From Alloprevotella sp. (GTDB lineage Bacteria; Bacteroidota; Bacteroidia; Bacteroidales; Bacteroidaceae), in assembly GCA_017477205.1 (NCBI GenBank), contig JAFUXE010000023.1, positions 28,833-92,832 on the forward strand: a DNA stretch of 64,000 nt, written 5' to 3'. Of this stretch, positions 7,330-14,992 are shown in pieces (positions within the stretch are counted from its first letter, which is position 1; each line of letters begins with the position of its first letter). The notes beneath the pieces are model-generated. The model had not been told where the DNA came from. It saw only the letters and a list, made by a program, of their open reading frames with translations, and did no database searches. The translations under genes were made by a program, and so were the position numbers.

Positions 7330-8730
7330 TTATTGTTTAACGGTTAATGTAGCCTTGAATTTCCTCACCTGTCGTGTCAGCATGACGGCGGCCACGAGGA
7401 AGGCGACGGCGTCCGAGATGGGCAGGGAGAACCATACGCCGTCCACGGGGTTGGGGAACAGCCGCGGCAGCACCAGCAGCAGGGGCAGGAGGAAGAGCAG
7501 CTGCCGCGAGAGGGAGAGGAAGATGCTCTTGCCGGCATAGCCGATGCTCTGGAAGAAGGCGGTGGAGATGATCTGTATGCCCACGAGGGGGAACGTGGAA
7601 ATGTTGATGCGCAGGCCGCGGGCGGCTTCGGCAATGAGTTCGGGGGAGTCCTTGGCAAACACCGTGACGAGGGGTGTGGCGAAGACGATGCATACGGCCC
7701 AGCCCACGGTGGTGAAGACGGTGGCGAAGACGAGAGCTTTCTTCAGCACCTCGATGAGGCGGTCGTACTTCTGTGCGCCGTAGTTGTAGCCCGCGATGGG
7801 CTGCATGCCCTGGTTCAGGCCTATGACGGCCATGACGACGAAGAGGATGAGGCGGTTCTGGATGCCGTAGGCGCCTACGGCCACGTCGCCGCCGATGGCG
7901 GTCTGGCTGCCGTAGAGCGTGAGCGAGCGCGTGATGACGATGGCCACGAGGCAGGCGCAGAGGTTGATGAGGAACTGCGGCAGGCCGATGCTCACGGAGC
8001 CCTTGACGATGCGCCAGCGCACGTGGGGCTTGCCGCGCCGCAGGTGGACGATGTTGCTCTTGTCCGAGAAGAGGTAGAGCTGCCAGCATATCATGAGCAG
8101 CTGCGAGGTCACCGTGGCCAGCGCCGCGCCGCGAATGCCCCAGTGGAACACGAAGATGAAAAGCGGCGCCAGCAGGCAGTTGCAAAGCACGCTGCCGAAG
8201 GTGGCGTACATGGCCATCTTCGGGCGGTTCGTGGCGCGTAGCAGGCCGTTGAGGCCGAAGTAAAGGTGCGTGAAGATGTTGGCCAGCAGGATGACGGTCA
8301 TGAAGTCGTGCGCGGGGCCTATCGTCACGTCGCTGGCGCCGAAGAAGCGCAGCACGGGGTCGAGGAACGCCAGCAGCAGGGCGCCCAGCGCGGCACCCAT
8401 CACAACGTTCATCACGAGCACGTTGTCCAGGATGTCCTGCGCCTCGGCATAGTCCTTCTGCCCCAGGCGCACGCTCATCAGCGTGCTGCCGCCCACGCCC
8501 ACCATGGCGCCGAAGGCCGCCGTCAGCGACATGACGGGATTGCACAGCGCAAGGCCCATGATGGCCTCCGGGCCTACGCCCTGCCCCACGAACACGCCGT
8601 CGATGATGTTATAGACCGACGATGCTGCCATCGCCACGATGGCGGGGAAGGCATATTGCAGCAGCAGGCGTCCTACCGGCTTTTCTCCCAGCGCATTATA
8701 CTGCGCTTTGCTCTTGTCTTCAGTGGTCAA
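7330..8730 (-). CDS. MATE family multidrug/Na+ antiporter
   Basis: 466 residues, strongly hydrophobic, with about twelve membrane segments in two related halves. The N-terminal half carries the family pattern PAIVAMAASSVYNIIDGVFV and GPEAIMGLALCNPV; the second half has NQGMQPIAGYNYGA. These are characteristic of DinF/MepA-type MATE exporters, which expel cationic drugs or metabolites in exchange for Na+ or H+. Length is normal. It is first in a minus-strand series with a secreted protein, a cytidylate-kinase-like protein and a phosphoesterase. The upstream region carries a 23-base-period palindromic array and the divergent rplU promoter. Substrate unknown. Confidence 0.9.
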   Translation of the reverse strand: MTTEDKSKAQYNALGEKPVGRLLLQYAFPAIVAMAASSVYNIIDGVFVGQGVGPEAIMGLALCNPVMSLTAAFGAMVGVGGSTLMSVRLGQKDYAEAQDILDNVLVMNVVMGAALGALLLAFLDPVLRFFGASDVTIGPAHDFMTVILLANIFTHLYFGLNGLLRATNRPKMAMYATFGSVLCNCLLAPLFIFVFHWGIRGAALATVTSQLLMICWQLYLFSDKSNIVHLRRGKPHVRWRIVKGSVSIGLPQFLINLCACLVAIVITRSLTLYGSQTAIGGDVAVGAYGIQNRLILFVVMAVIGLNQGMQPIAGYNYGAQKYDRLIEVLKKALVFATVFTTVGWAVCIVFATPLVTVFAKDSPELIAEAARGLRINISTFPLVGIQIISTAFFQSIGYAGKSIFLSLSRQLLFLLPLLLVLPRLFPNPVDGVWFSLPISDAVAFLVAAVMLTRQVRKFKATLTVKQ

Positions 8731-8908
8731 AATCTCTTCTCTTTTAACTTGGTCAACTCCTGTTGTGTCCGGATGCGGTTGCGAAGATACGGAAAACTCC
8801 TGACACCACCAAGCCGCATGTCCCCAAGTCCTTTGCCTTGAAAATGCAGGTGTTTCTGTTCTTGCCTGTTACAGAGGTGTTTACGTGATATGCGACAACC
8901 TCTTTTTG

Positions 8909-9039
8909 AGGTGTGCGCACACCTTGCTCTGAGGTAAGCGCAAAGCTCATGTTGAGGTAAGCGCAAAGCTTGAGTCAAGGTAAGCGCAAAGCTTGAGTCA
9001 AGGTAAGCGCACACCTCGGAAGGAGGTAAGCGCACACCT
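8909..9039. repeat. Array of 16-base palindromic units, exact 23-base period (array 1)
   Basis: Six units start at 8909, 8932, 8955, 8978, 9001 and 9024, each 16 bases, separated by 7-base spacers. The first, AGGTGTGCGCACACCT, is a perfect palindrome. The others combine half-sites AGGTGTGC, AGGTAAGC and AGCTTTGC around GCGC. A further degenerate unit may precede 8909. The array lies between the divergent MATE and rplU genes. A sister array is at 62105-62212. No cas genes are present and the repeats are too short for CRISPR. Possible roles are a protein-binding array or a mobile mini-repeat. Short ORFs over it are translations of the repeat. Confidence 0.9.
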
Positions 9040-9100
9040 TTTTGGGGGCTCTGCGGAAAGGCCGGAAAAAGGCAAAAAGACAAAAAATCAGGGGAAAAGC

Positions 9101-9131
9101 TTTGCCGTATCGGCGACTTGCACTAAATTTG
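9101..9131 (+). promoter_or_regulatory. rplU-rpmA promoter
   Basis: TTTG at 9101-9104, a 19-base spacer and TAAATTTG at 9124-9131 fit the Bacteroidetes housekeeping promoter exactly. Transcription should start near 9138, giving a leader of about 83 bases before rplU. Confidence 0.8.
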
Positions 9132-9137
9132 CGCCCG

Positions 9138-9220
9138 CTTAGAGTCCGACGGGGCTCGGTCAAGTGGCCTGCGAGGCAGGTCCGCCTCCCGGAAAAATCC
9201 GTTTAAAACATCAATTAAAA
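9138..9220 (+). promoter_or_regulatory. rplU leader, possible autoregulatory RNA
   Basis: The leader is GC-rich in its first half, with CCTGCGAGGCAGG and GTCCGCCTCCCGG able to pair in alternative ways, then becomes A/T-rich before the start codon. Ribosomal-protein leaders are often feedback targets, but no known leader motif was recognised. A tRNA was considered and rejected: no cloverleaf can be drawn. Confidence 0.3.
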
Positions 9221-9538
9221 ATGTACGCAATCGTAGAGATTAACGGTCAGCAGTTCAAGGCCGAAGCAGGCAAGCGCCTCTTCGTGAACCATCTGCAGAA
9301 GGCAGAGGAAGGCCAGACTGTTGAATTTGAGAAAGTGTTGTTGGTTGACAACGACGGCACAGTAACCATCGGTGCTCCCACCGTGGACGGCGCAAAGGTA
9401 GTTTGCGAGGTAGTGAAAGAACTCGTAAAGGGTGACAAGGTCCTCGTGTTCCACAAGAAGCGCCGCAAGGGTTACCGCAAGCTGAACGGTTATCGCCACC
9501 AGTACACTCAGCTGGAAATCAAACAAGTCGTTGCTTAA
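9221..9538 (+). CDS. rplU: 50S ribosomal protein L21
   Basis: 105 residues, start [20 protein letters not shown], with the family blocks [26 protein letters not shown] and the basic [20 protein letters not shown] (about 78-97). The chosen start is at the conserved MYAIVE sequence; a longer frame from 9164 covers the untranslated leader and was rejected. L21 binds 23S rRNA in the large subunit. rpmA follows after 28 bases in the usual rplU-rpmA operon. A strong promoter lies at 9101-9131. Confidence 0.97.
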   Translation: MYAIVEINGQQFKAEAGKRLFVNHLQKAEEGQTVEFEKVLLVDNDGTVTIGAPTVDGAKVVCEVVKELVKGDKVLVFHKKRRKGYRKLNGYRHQYTQLEIKQVVA

Positions 9539-9566
9539 CATTCAAACTTTAAAAACGTATTAGATT

Positions 9567-9830
9567 ATGGCACACAAGAAAGGTGTAGGTAGTTCTAAGA
9601 ACGGCCGCGAATCGGCTTCGCAGAGACTGGGTGTTAAGATTTGGGGTGGTCAGGTTTGCACCGCCGGCAACATCATCGTTCGCCAGCGCGGAACGCAGCA
9701 CTATCCCGGTAAGAACGTAGGTATGGGTAAGGACCACACGCTCTTCGCCCTCACCGACGGTATCGTAAACTTCAAGCGCGGCAGCCGCGACCGCAGCGTC
9801 GTTTCCGTGCTTCCCCAGGCTGAGGCGTAA
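9567..9830 (+). CDS. rpmA: 50S ribosomal protein L27
   Basis: 87 residues, [20 protein letters not shown], with [21 protein letters not shown] and [14 protein letters not shown]. This is the normal length and full conservation of L27, whose N-terminus reaches the peptidyl-transferase centre. No N-terminal extension of the Firmicutes processed type is present. Co-transcribed with rplU; a hairpin followed by a T-rich tract lies 36 bases after the stop. Confidence 0.97.
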   Translation: MAHKKGVGSSKNGRESASQRLGVKIWGGQVCTAGNIIVRQRGTQHYPGKNVGMGKDHTLFALTDGIVNFKRGSRDRSVVSVLPQAEA

Positions 9831-9865
9831 CACGCTGTCTCAAGGACAGAGCAACCAAGGTAGAG

Positions 9866-9910
9866 GAGAGAATTTGCTTCCGTAAGGATGCAGGTTCTCT
9901 CTTTCTTTTC
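9866..9910 (+). terminator. Terminator of rplU-rpmA
   Basis: GAGAGAA (9866-9872) pairs with TTCTCTC (9895-9901), enlarged by TTGC/GCAG pairing toward the loop, followed by TTTCTTTTC. It separates the ribosomal operon from the merR-radA unit. Confidence 0.65.
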
Positions 9911-9950
9911 TACCGAGCCGGCTTGCTTCCCGGCATTATTGAAAGAAATT

Positions 9951-9982
9951 TTTGCTTCTGTTCTCGGTTTGCATTATCTTTG
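9951..9982 (+). promoter_or_regulatory. Promoter of the merR-type gene and radA
   Basis: TTTG (9951-9954), 20 bases, TATCTTTG (9975-9982) match the Bacteroidetes promoter. The start codon follows 28 bases after the -7 box. Confidence 0.75.
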
Positions 9983-10010
9983 CTCCCACAAACACAATCA
10001 TTTTTCCTTC

Positions 10011-10358
10011 ATGGCACTGAACTTAAACAAAGACCTGAAGCGCTTCTTCTCCATCGCCGAGGTGGCGGAGATGTTCGGCATCAACGCCACGACGCTACGC
10101 TTCTGGGAAAAGCAGTTTCCGCAAATCACGCCGAAGAAGTCCGGGCGCAACGTGCGCCAATATACCAAGGACGACATTGAACGCGTGCGCGTAGTCCACA
10201 ACCTTGTCAAGGTGCGTGGCATGAAGCTCGACGCTGCCGCCGCCCTCATCCGCCGCAACAAGGATGGCGTGGAAAAGACAACGGACATCCTTGAGAACCT
10301 GCGCGAGATTCGCGCCGAGCTCATGGGCATCAAGCACAGCCTCGCAGGGCTGGAATAA
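10011..10358 (+). CDS. MerR-type helix-turn-helix regulator
   Basis: 115 residues. FFSIAEVAEMFGINATTLRFWEKQFPQI is a MerR-type winged-helix DNA-binding domain (about 12-40), followed by the wing KKSGRNVRQYTKDDIERVRV, a helix-rich linker, and a C-terminal coiled segment ILENLREIRAELMGIKHSLA. No cysteine or ligand-binding domain is present, as in the small MerR-like regulators common in Bacteroidetes. The start MALNLNKDLKRF follows the promoter; an in-frame extension from 9888 was rejected because it contains the promoter. radA begins nine bases after the stop, so the two are probably co-transcribed. Target genes unknown. Confidence 0.88.
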   Translation: MALNLNKDLKRFFSIAEVAEMFGINATTLRFWEKQFPQITPKKSGRNVRQYTKDDIERVRVVHNLVKVRGMKLDAAAALIRRNKDGVEKTTDILENLREIRAELMGIKHSLAGLE

Positions 10359-10367
10359 AAGGAACGC

Positions 10368-11762
10368 ATGGCCAAGCAAAAGACCGTCTATGTCTGCTCC
10401 GAATGCGGACAAGAGGCCCAGAAGTGGGTAGGGCGCTGTCCCTCCTGCGGCGCGTGGAACACGATGAAGGAGTTCAAGGTGGGCTCTGCCGGGGGGCAGG
10501 CCTTCGGCCGCAATGCGGAGACGCCCCGCCGCACGGACGCCAGGGGCGCCGTCCTTCTGCGCGACGTTTCCACCGAGGCCCTTCCGCGCATCGACATGTT
10601 TGACGCCGAGTTCAACCGCGTCCTTGGCGGCGGTCTCGTGCCGGGAAGCCTCGTGCTCCTTGGCGGCGAACCCGGTATCGGCAAGTCCACGCTGCTGCTC
10701 CAGACCATGCTGAAGCTCAGTCGCCGCATCCTCTACGTCAGCGGTGAGGAAAGCGAGCAGCAGATAAAGCTGCGGGCAGACAGGCTGTCCTCCTCTTCCG
10801 GAGACGGCGAAGCGGGAGGCGGAAACCTTCTGCTCCTCTGCTCCACCTCCCTGGAACAGATTTTTGAGGAAGTGGATAAAGTGCAGCCCGAGCTTCTCGT
10901 CGTGGATTCCATCCAGACGCTCAGCACGGAGAGCGTGGAGTCCTCTGCCGGCAGCGTCACGCAGGTTCGTGAATGTGCCGCCGCCCTGCTGAAATATGCC
11001 AAGGAAAGCGGTACGCCCGTCGTCCTCGTGGGACACATCACGAAGGACGGCACCATTGCCGGCCCGAAAGTCCTGGAACACATCGTCGATACCGTGCTCC
11101 AGTTCGAGGGCGACCGACACTACCTCTACCGCATCCTCCGCAGCCAGAAGAACCGTTTCGGTTCCACCGCCGAGCTGGGCATCTACGAGATGCGTTCCGA
11201 AGGCTTGCGCCCGGTGGACAATCCCTCTGAACTCCTCCTCACGCAGGGCAACGAAGACCTCAGTGGCGTGGCCATCTGTGCCGCCATCGAGGGTGTGCGT
11301 CCCCTGCTCATCGAAGTGCAGGCCCTCGTCTCCTCCGCAGCCTATGGCACGCCGCAGCGTTCCGCCACGGGCTTTGACCTGCGGCGCATGAACATGCTCC
11401 TGGCCGTGCTGGAGAAGCGCGTCGGCTTCAAGATAGGGGCGAAGGACGTGTTTCTCAACATCGCGGGAGGCCTTCGCGTCACGGACACCGCCATTGACCT
11501 TGGCGTCATTGCCGCCGTCCTCTCCAGCAATGTCGATACCCCCATCGAACGCACCGCTGCGATGGCGGGCGAGGTGGGACTCAGCGGCGAGATACGCCCT
11601 GTCACGCGCATACAGCAGCGCATCAGCGAGGCCGAGAAACTGGGTTTTCAGCGCTTCCTCCTGCCCGAAGCCAACATGAAGGGCATCAATCCTCACAGCG
11701 CACACATGGAACTGGTTCCCGTGCGCACCGTCACGGAAGCCCTCCGCGCACTGTTCGGGTAA
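10368..11762 (+). CDS. radA: DNA repair protein RadA
   Basis: 464 residues with the complete RadA layout: zinc finger CSECGQEAQKWVGRCPSCG (about 10-28), Walker A GGEPGIGKSTLLLQ (about 100-113), Walker B LLVVDSIQ, the RadA-specific KNRFG motif (about 262) and a Lon-like C-terminal domain ending LVPVRTVTEALRALFG. RadA is a RecA-related helicase that promotes branch migration in recombinational repair. It lies directly behind the merR-type gene, sharing its promoter. A strong bidirectional terminator follows. Confidence 0.96.
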   Translation: MAKQKTVYVCSECGQEAQKWVGRCPSCGAWNTMKEFKVGSAGGQAFGRNAETPRRTDARGAVLLRDVSTEALPRIDMFDAEFNRVLGGGLVPGSLVLLGGEPGIGKSTLLLQTMLKLSRRILYVSGEESEQQIKLRADRLSSSSGDGEAGGGNLLLLCSTSLEQIFEEVDKVQPELLVVDSIQTLSTESVESSAGSVTQVRECAAALLKYAKESGTPVVLVGHITKDGTIAGPKVLEHIVDTVLQFEGDRHYLYRILRSQKNRFGSTAELGIYEMRSEGLRPVDNPSELLLTQGNEDLSGVAICAAIEGVRPLLIEVQALVSSAAYGTPQRSATGFDLRRMNMLLAVLEKRVGFKIGAKDVFLNIAGGLRVTDTAIDLGVIAAVLSSNVDTPIERTAAMAGEVGLSGEIRPVTRIQQRISEAEKLGFQRFLLPEANMKGINPHSAHMELVPVRTVTEALRALFG

Positions 11763-11784
11763 CCGTTCCCGACGGTTCAGGCTA

Positions 11785-11828
11785 AAAAAGAAACCGCTTG
11801 TGCGACGATTCGCACAAGCGGTTTCTTT
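11785..11828. terminator. Bidirectional terminator between radA and the Omp28-like gene
   Basis: GAAACCGCTTGTGCG (11790-11804) pairs perfectly with CGCACAAGCGGTTTC (11811-11825). AAAAAA precedes it and TTT follows, so it can terminate radA on the plus strand and the convergent secreted-protein gene on the minus strand. Confidence 0.85.
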
Positions 11829-11864
11829 GGATATCAACAGGCTTTATAAGCCAAGGGCTTAGCT

Positions 11865-14855
11865 TTATCGCAGTACCTTGCGGCCGTTGACAATGGAGAC
11901 GCCGCGCGGGATGCGCTGGAGGCGGCGTCCCTGGAGGTCGTAGATAGTTGACGAGTGAGGAGTGACGAGCGGGGAGCTGATGCCGACGATGTCCTTGACG
12001 TGGGCTTCCTCACAGTTGATAACCTCGCCCGTCTCCGTGTTGAAGAGGAGCACGACGACGCTGAGCTGGTCCCAGTCCTGCACGAGGGTGTTGTCCGAAA
12101 GGTCGAAGATGTGAACGTACTCCTGCGGCTGGTCGTAGCGGATGGGCGCCGTGATGCTCTGGCTGAGGCCACGCTCGACGCCTGCTCCCGCAATGGGTAC
12201 GTGGTTGAAGGAATCGCGGAGGTATTCACCCTGCTGGATGATGGTCTGCAGGTCGGCATCGTTCTGGTAGGCGGTGGTGCCCTGGTAGCCGGCGTAGTAG
12301 TTGTGCTGGAACCAGTCGCTGGAGGTGCCTTTCAGTCCGTCGGCACGGAGCAGGAAGCCGAGGGCGTAGGGAGCCTCGTCGGCGTTGAAGCAGAAGTCGG
12401 CGTAAGCGGTAACGGCTACGGAGAGGCTGCTCTTGTCGTAGGTGGGCACCTCAAGGCGCACGCGGGCTTCCGTGAGCTTGGCGTGTTCTTCCTCAATGAC
12501 CTCGCCGAGGCCGAAGCCGCTGGAGCGGTTACCCATGTAGGGGTCTATCATGAAGGAGCGGTTGATGGTGCTGCTGGGATAGCCGGAGACGTTGGCGGAG
12601 AGATAGGGCGAGAACGCCTGTATCTCCATGGGGTCGTTGCGGTGGACGGCGGCGCAGACGAACTTGCCGGGATGGCGTTCCTCGGCGAGGCGCAGGCCGA
12701 GCGTGCCGCGCGGGCAGAAACCGCACCACGTGCCGGTGTATTCCTCGACATACACTTTGTGGAAGGGAGCCTCGGAGAGCGTGCGCAGGGAGCCGCTGGC
12801 TGTGTTGTGGGCAAGAACCTCGTTGTCCGAACCGTTCACCTGCGTAAGGGTGAGCGCGGCGGCGAAGTCGTTCACGACGGAGGGCAGCTGTATGGGGATG
12901 TTGAACGTGCGCTTGCTGCCGAAGGGCAGTGCGGGCGACACGCTGATGGCGGGAGTGGCATAGTCGGCGCCGTCAAGCTGGAGGCGGAAGCTGAGGCTCG
13001 TGATGTCCTGCTTTCCGTAGTTCTCGACAACGACGGGAATTTCCGCCTGCTGCCCGGCTACACCGAGGACTTTCCCGAAGTCCGCAACGGTGGCGGAGGT
13101 GCCGACGAACTCGTCGGAGACGTTGACGGGGCGGCGTGCGGCGTTGACAATCTCACCCGTCTCCGTGTTGAAGAGCAGGGCTACTACGCTGAGCTGGTAG
13201 AGATTCTGCGCCAGCGTGTTGAAGCCGAGTTCCATATCGTAGGGGTGGTTCTGGGCTTCACCCATGCGGATGGGAGCCGTGATGCTCCCGGCGATACCCT
13301 TGTCCACGCCTACGGCGGCGACGGCCACGTTGTCATAGACCATGTCCGTGATGGAGGCAGGCTGCGTAGTCCAGTAGAGGAGGTTCTGGTCGTTCTGGTC
13401 AAAGAATGTGGTGCCTTTCCAGGAGGGGTAGGAGTTGGCCTGATACCACTCCGACGTGCTGCCCTTCAGACCGTCGCAGAGCAGGACGTAGCCGAGGGCG
13501 TAAGGGGCGTCGTCGCGGTCGTAGTTGAACTTCACCTCCGTGGCGAAGCGGATGTGTCCGCTCTTGTCCATCTGGGGTTCGGAGAGTTCTACGGAGGCTT
13601 CGGCGACGGCCTTCTGGTCGGCGGCGATGTCCTTGTCGAGGGCAAAGCCGTTGCGCGGCATCTGCGAGCCGTAGTAGGGGTCGGCACGCAGCGAGCGGTT
13701 CACGAGGCCGGAGGGCGTGAGGCCGATGCGGTTGAACACTTTCTGGTATTCCTGGATAGCCATGACTTCCGTGCCGCTGTGGACGGAAATCCAGATGGCG
13801 TCGTCGGGGTGATGCTCCTGAAGGAGCTTGCGCCCTGTGATGCCGCGCGGGCAACCGCCGCTCCACGTGGCGGTGAACTCCTCATAGACGGTGCGGTGGG
13901 GTGCGGAGGACTCCAGCGTGATGAGCGTGCCATTGGCAACGGCAGCACTGCCGCCAATGGCGTTGGGCTGGCCGTTAACCTTCGTGACGGTGATGGTCTT
14001 GGGTTGGCGGCCATAGTTCGGGTCGGCAATGAGCTGCACGGGTGTCACCGTGCTGCAACCGTAGCCCATGAAGGGTTCGGAGAGCGTTACGTGGCGCGTG
14101 AATTCAATGGCGCCGTCAGTGGAGATGGTGTATTCGAAGTCGCGAATACCGTGTGTGCCGTAGTTCGTGAGCGTGAAGGGCACGCTCACGGAGTCGTTGG
14201 CCAGCGTGATGGCGTCGCCGAAGTTGACGGCGGAGACGGCATCAGTCTGGAAGTCACCGTCGATGAGCACCTGTATGGCCATGCGGCCGTAGCCGAGGCC
14301 CTGGAAACTCGTCCAGTTGGGGAAGTTGCGCGACGACTTCATATAAATGGCGCCTTCGAGGTCGTCCTCGTGCGTGGTGGTGAGCACGGGAAAGGCTTGC
14401 GGCGTCGTACCGATGTAGGTCTGCGTCATGCTGTAGCCGACATAGACGCCCGTGGTGCCCACCGTGAAAGGCTCGGGAAGGAGAATCTCCGTAGGCGTGG
14501 CCTCTTTCAAGGCTTCCTTCGGCACGTCAACGACGATGTCAGCCTCGTCCGTGTTGTCGGGAAGTCCCAGGCTGAGCCATACCTTGACGTCCTGTAGGGA
14601 GCTGACGCCCTGTACGGTGAAGCGCACGGCGCGAATCCTGTGGCCGGAGAGCAGGGCATTGCTGCGTCCCGTGTGGATGGCGCAGTCGTAGCGCTCTACC
14701 TCGCCGGAGCCGAGGCCCAGCAGTTCGTCTGTGTCAAGATAGTGTCCCCACCAGATTTCGTTGTCGGCGGGCGTCACTTGTGCGAACATGTCTCCCGGCA
14801 CCAGCCACGTGGCGCACAGCAGGGAGGCGGCAAAGAATAGTTTTTTCAGTGTCAT
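11865..14855 (-). CDS. Secreted Omp28-like protein with two thioredoxin-like modules
   Basis: 996 residues with a signal peptide (MTLKKLFFAASLLCATWLVP, cleaved near MFAQ). Two related modules each contain an Omp28/thioredoxin-like segment: EEFTATWSGGCPRGITG (about 325-341) and EEYTGTWCGFCPRGTLG (about 710-726), each followed by xxxVHxxxxMxIQxY and a loop with NRS. The second has an intact CxxC redox pair; in the first, the leading Cys is Ser/Gly and only one Cys remains. Ig-like strands link the modules. The tail [18 protein letters not shown] suggests type IX-like surface export. A surface or extracellular thiol-redox or adhesive function is inferred. Transcribed divergently from the CotH gene at 14993. 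Confidence 0.8.
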   Translation of the reverse strand: MTLKKLFFAASLLCATWLVPGDMFAQVTPADNEIWWGHYLDTDELLGLGSGEVERYDCAIHTGRSNALLSGHRIRAVRFTVQGVSSLQDVKVWLSLGLPDNTDEADIVVDVPKEALKEATPTEILLPEPFTVGTTGVYVGYSMTQTYIGTTPQAFPVLTTTHEDDLEGAIYMKSSRNFPNWTSFQGLGYGRMAIQVLIDGDFQTDAVSAVNFGDAITLANDSVSVPFTLTNYGTHGIRDFEYTISTDGAIEFTRHVTLSEPFMGYGCSTVTPVQLIADPNYGRQPKTITVTKVNGQPNAIGGSAAVANGTLITLESSAPHRTVYEEFTATWSGGCPRGITGRKLLQEHHPDDAIWISVHSGTEVMAIQEYQKVFNRIGLTPSGLVNRSLRADPYYGSQMPRNGFALDKDIAADQKAVAEASVELSEPQMDKSGHIRFATEVKFNYDRDDAPYALGYVLLCDGLKGSTSEWYQANSYPSWKGTTFFDQNDQNLLYWTTQPASITDMVYDNVAVAAVGVDKGIAGSITAPIRMGEAQNHPYDMELGFNTLAQNLYQLSVVALLFNTETGEIVNAARRPVNVSDEFVGTSATVADFGKVLGVAGQQAEIPVVVENYGKQDITSLSFRLQLDGADYATPAISVSPALPFGSKRTFNIPIQLPSVVNDFAAALTLTQVNGSDNEVLAHNTASGSLRTLSEAPFHKVYVEEYTGTWCGFCPRGTLGLRLAEERHPGKFVCAAVHRNDPMEIQAFSPYLSANVSGYPSSTINRSFMIDPYMGNRSSGFGLGEVIEEEHAKLTEARVRLEVPTYDKSSLSVAVTAYADFCFNADEAPYALGFLLRADGLKGTSSDWFQHNYYAGYQGTTAYQNDADLQTIIQQGEYLRDSFNHVPIAGAGVERGLSQSITAPIRYDQPQEYVHIFDLSDNTLVQDWDQLSVVVLLFNTETGEVINCEEAHVKDIVGISSPLVTPHSSTIYDLQGRRLQRIPRGVSIVNGRKVLR

Positions 14856-14960
14856 AATACTTGATGTTTAATGCGGCAAAAATAATGCAAAAGAGCGGAA
14901 AGTGAATCAACTTGCTGAAATAAATATAGAATAATGTGTCATTTTTTGCTTCTGAAAGCT

Positions 14961-14968
14961 TATTTTTG
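14961..14968 (+). promoter_or_regulatory. -7 box of the CotH-type gene
   Basis: TATTTTTG at 14961-14968 matches the TAnnTTTG -7 consensus, 25 bases before the start codon. No good TTTG box was found at the expected distance upstream, so the promoter may depend on an activator or be weak. Confidence 0.45.
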
Positions 14969-14992
14969 CCGCGAAATACATCATTATTCTCC

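Noticed and set aside
8909..9039. CRISPR-like array
   Set aside because: Units are only 16 bases with 7-base spacers and palindromic, and no cas gene is present; this is not a CRISPR.
8727..9083. 118-codon frame with CAYL and CALT words
   Set aside because: The protein pattern simply repeats the 23-base array; the same artefact appears at 62109-62407.
9138..9220. tRNA gene in the rplU leader
   Set aside because: CGGTCAAGTGG resembles a D-arm, but anticodon and T arms cannot be placed and no cloverleaf folds.
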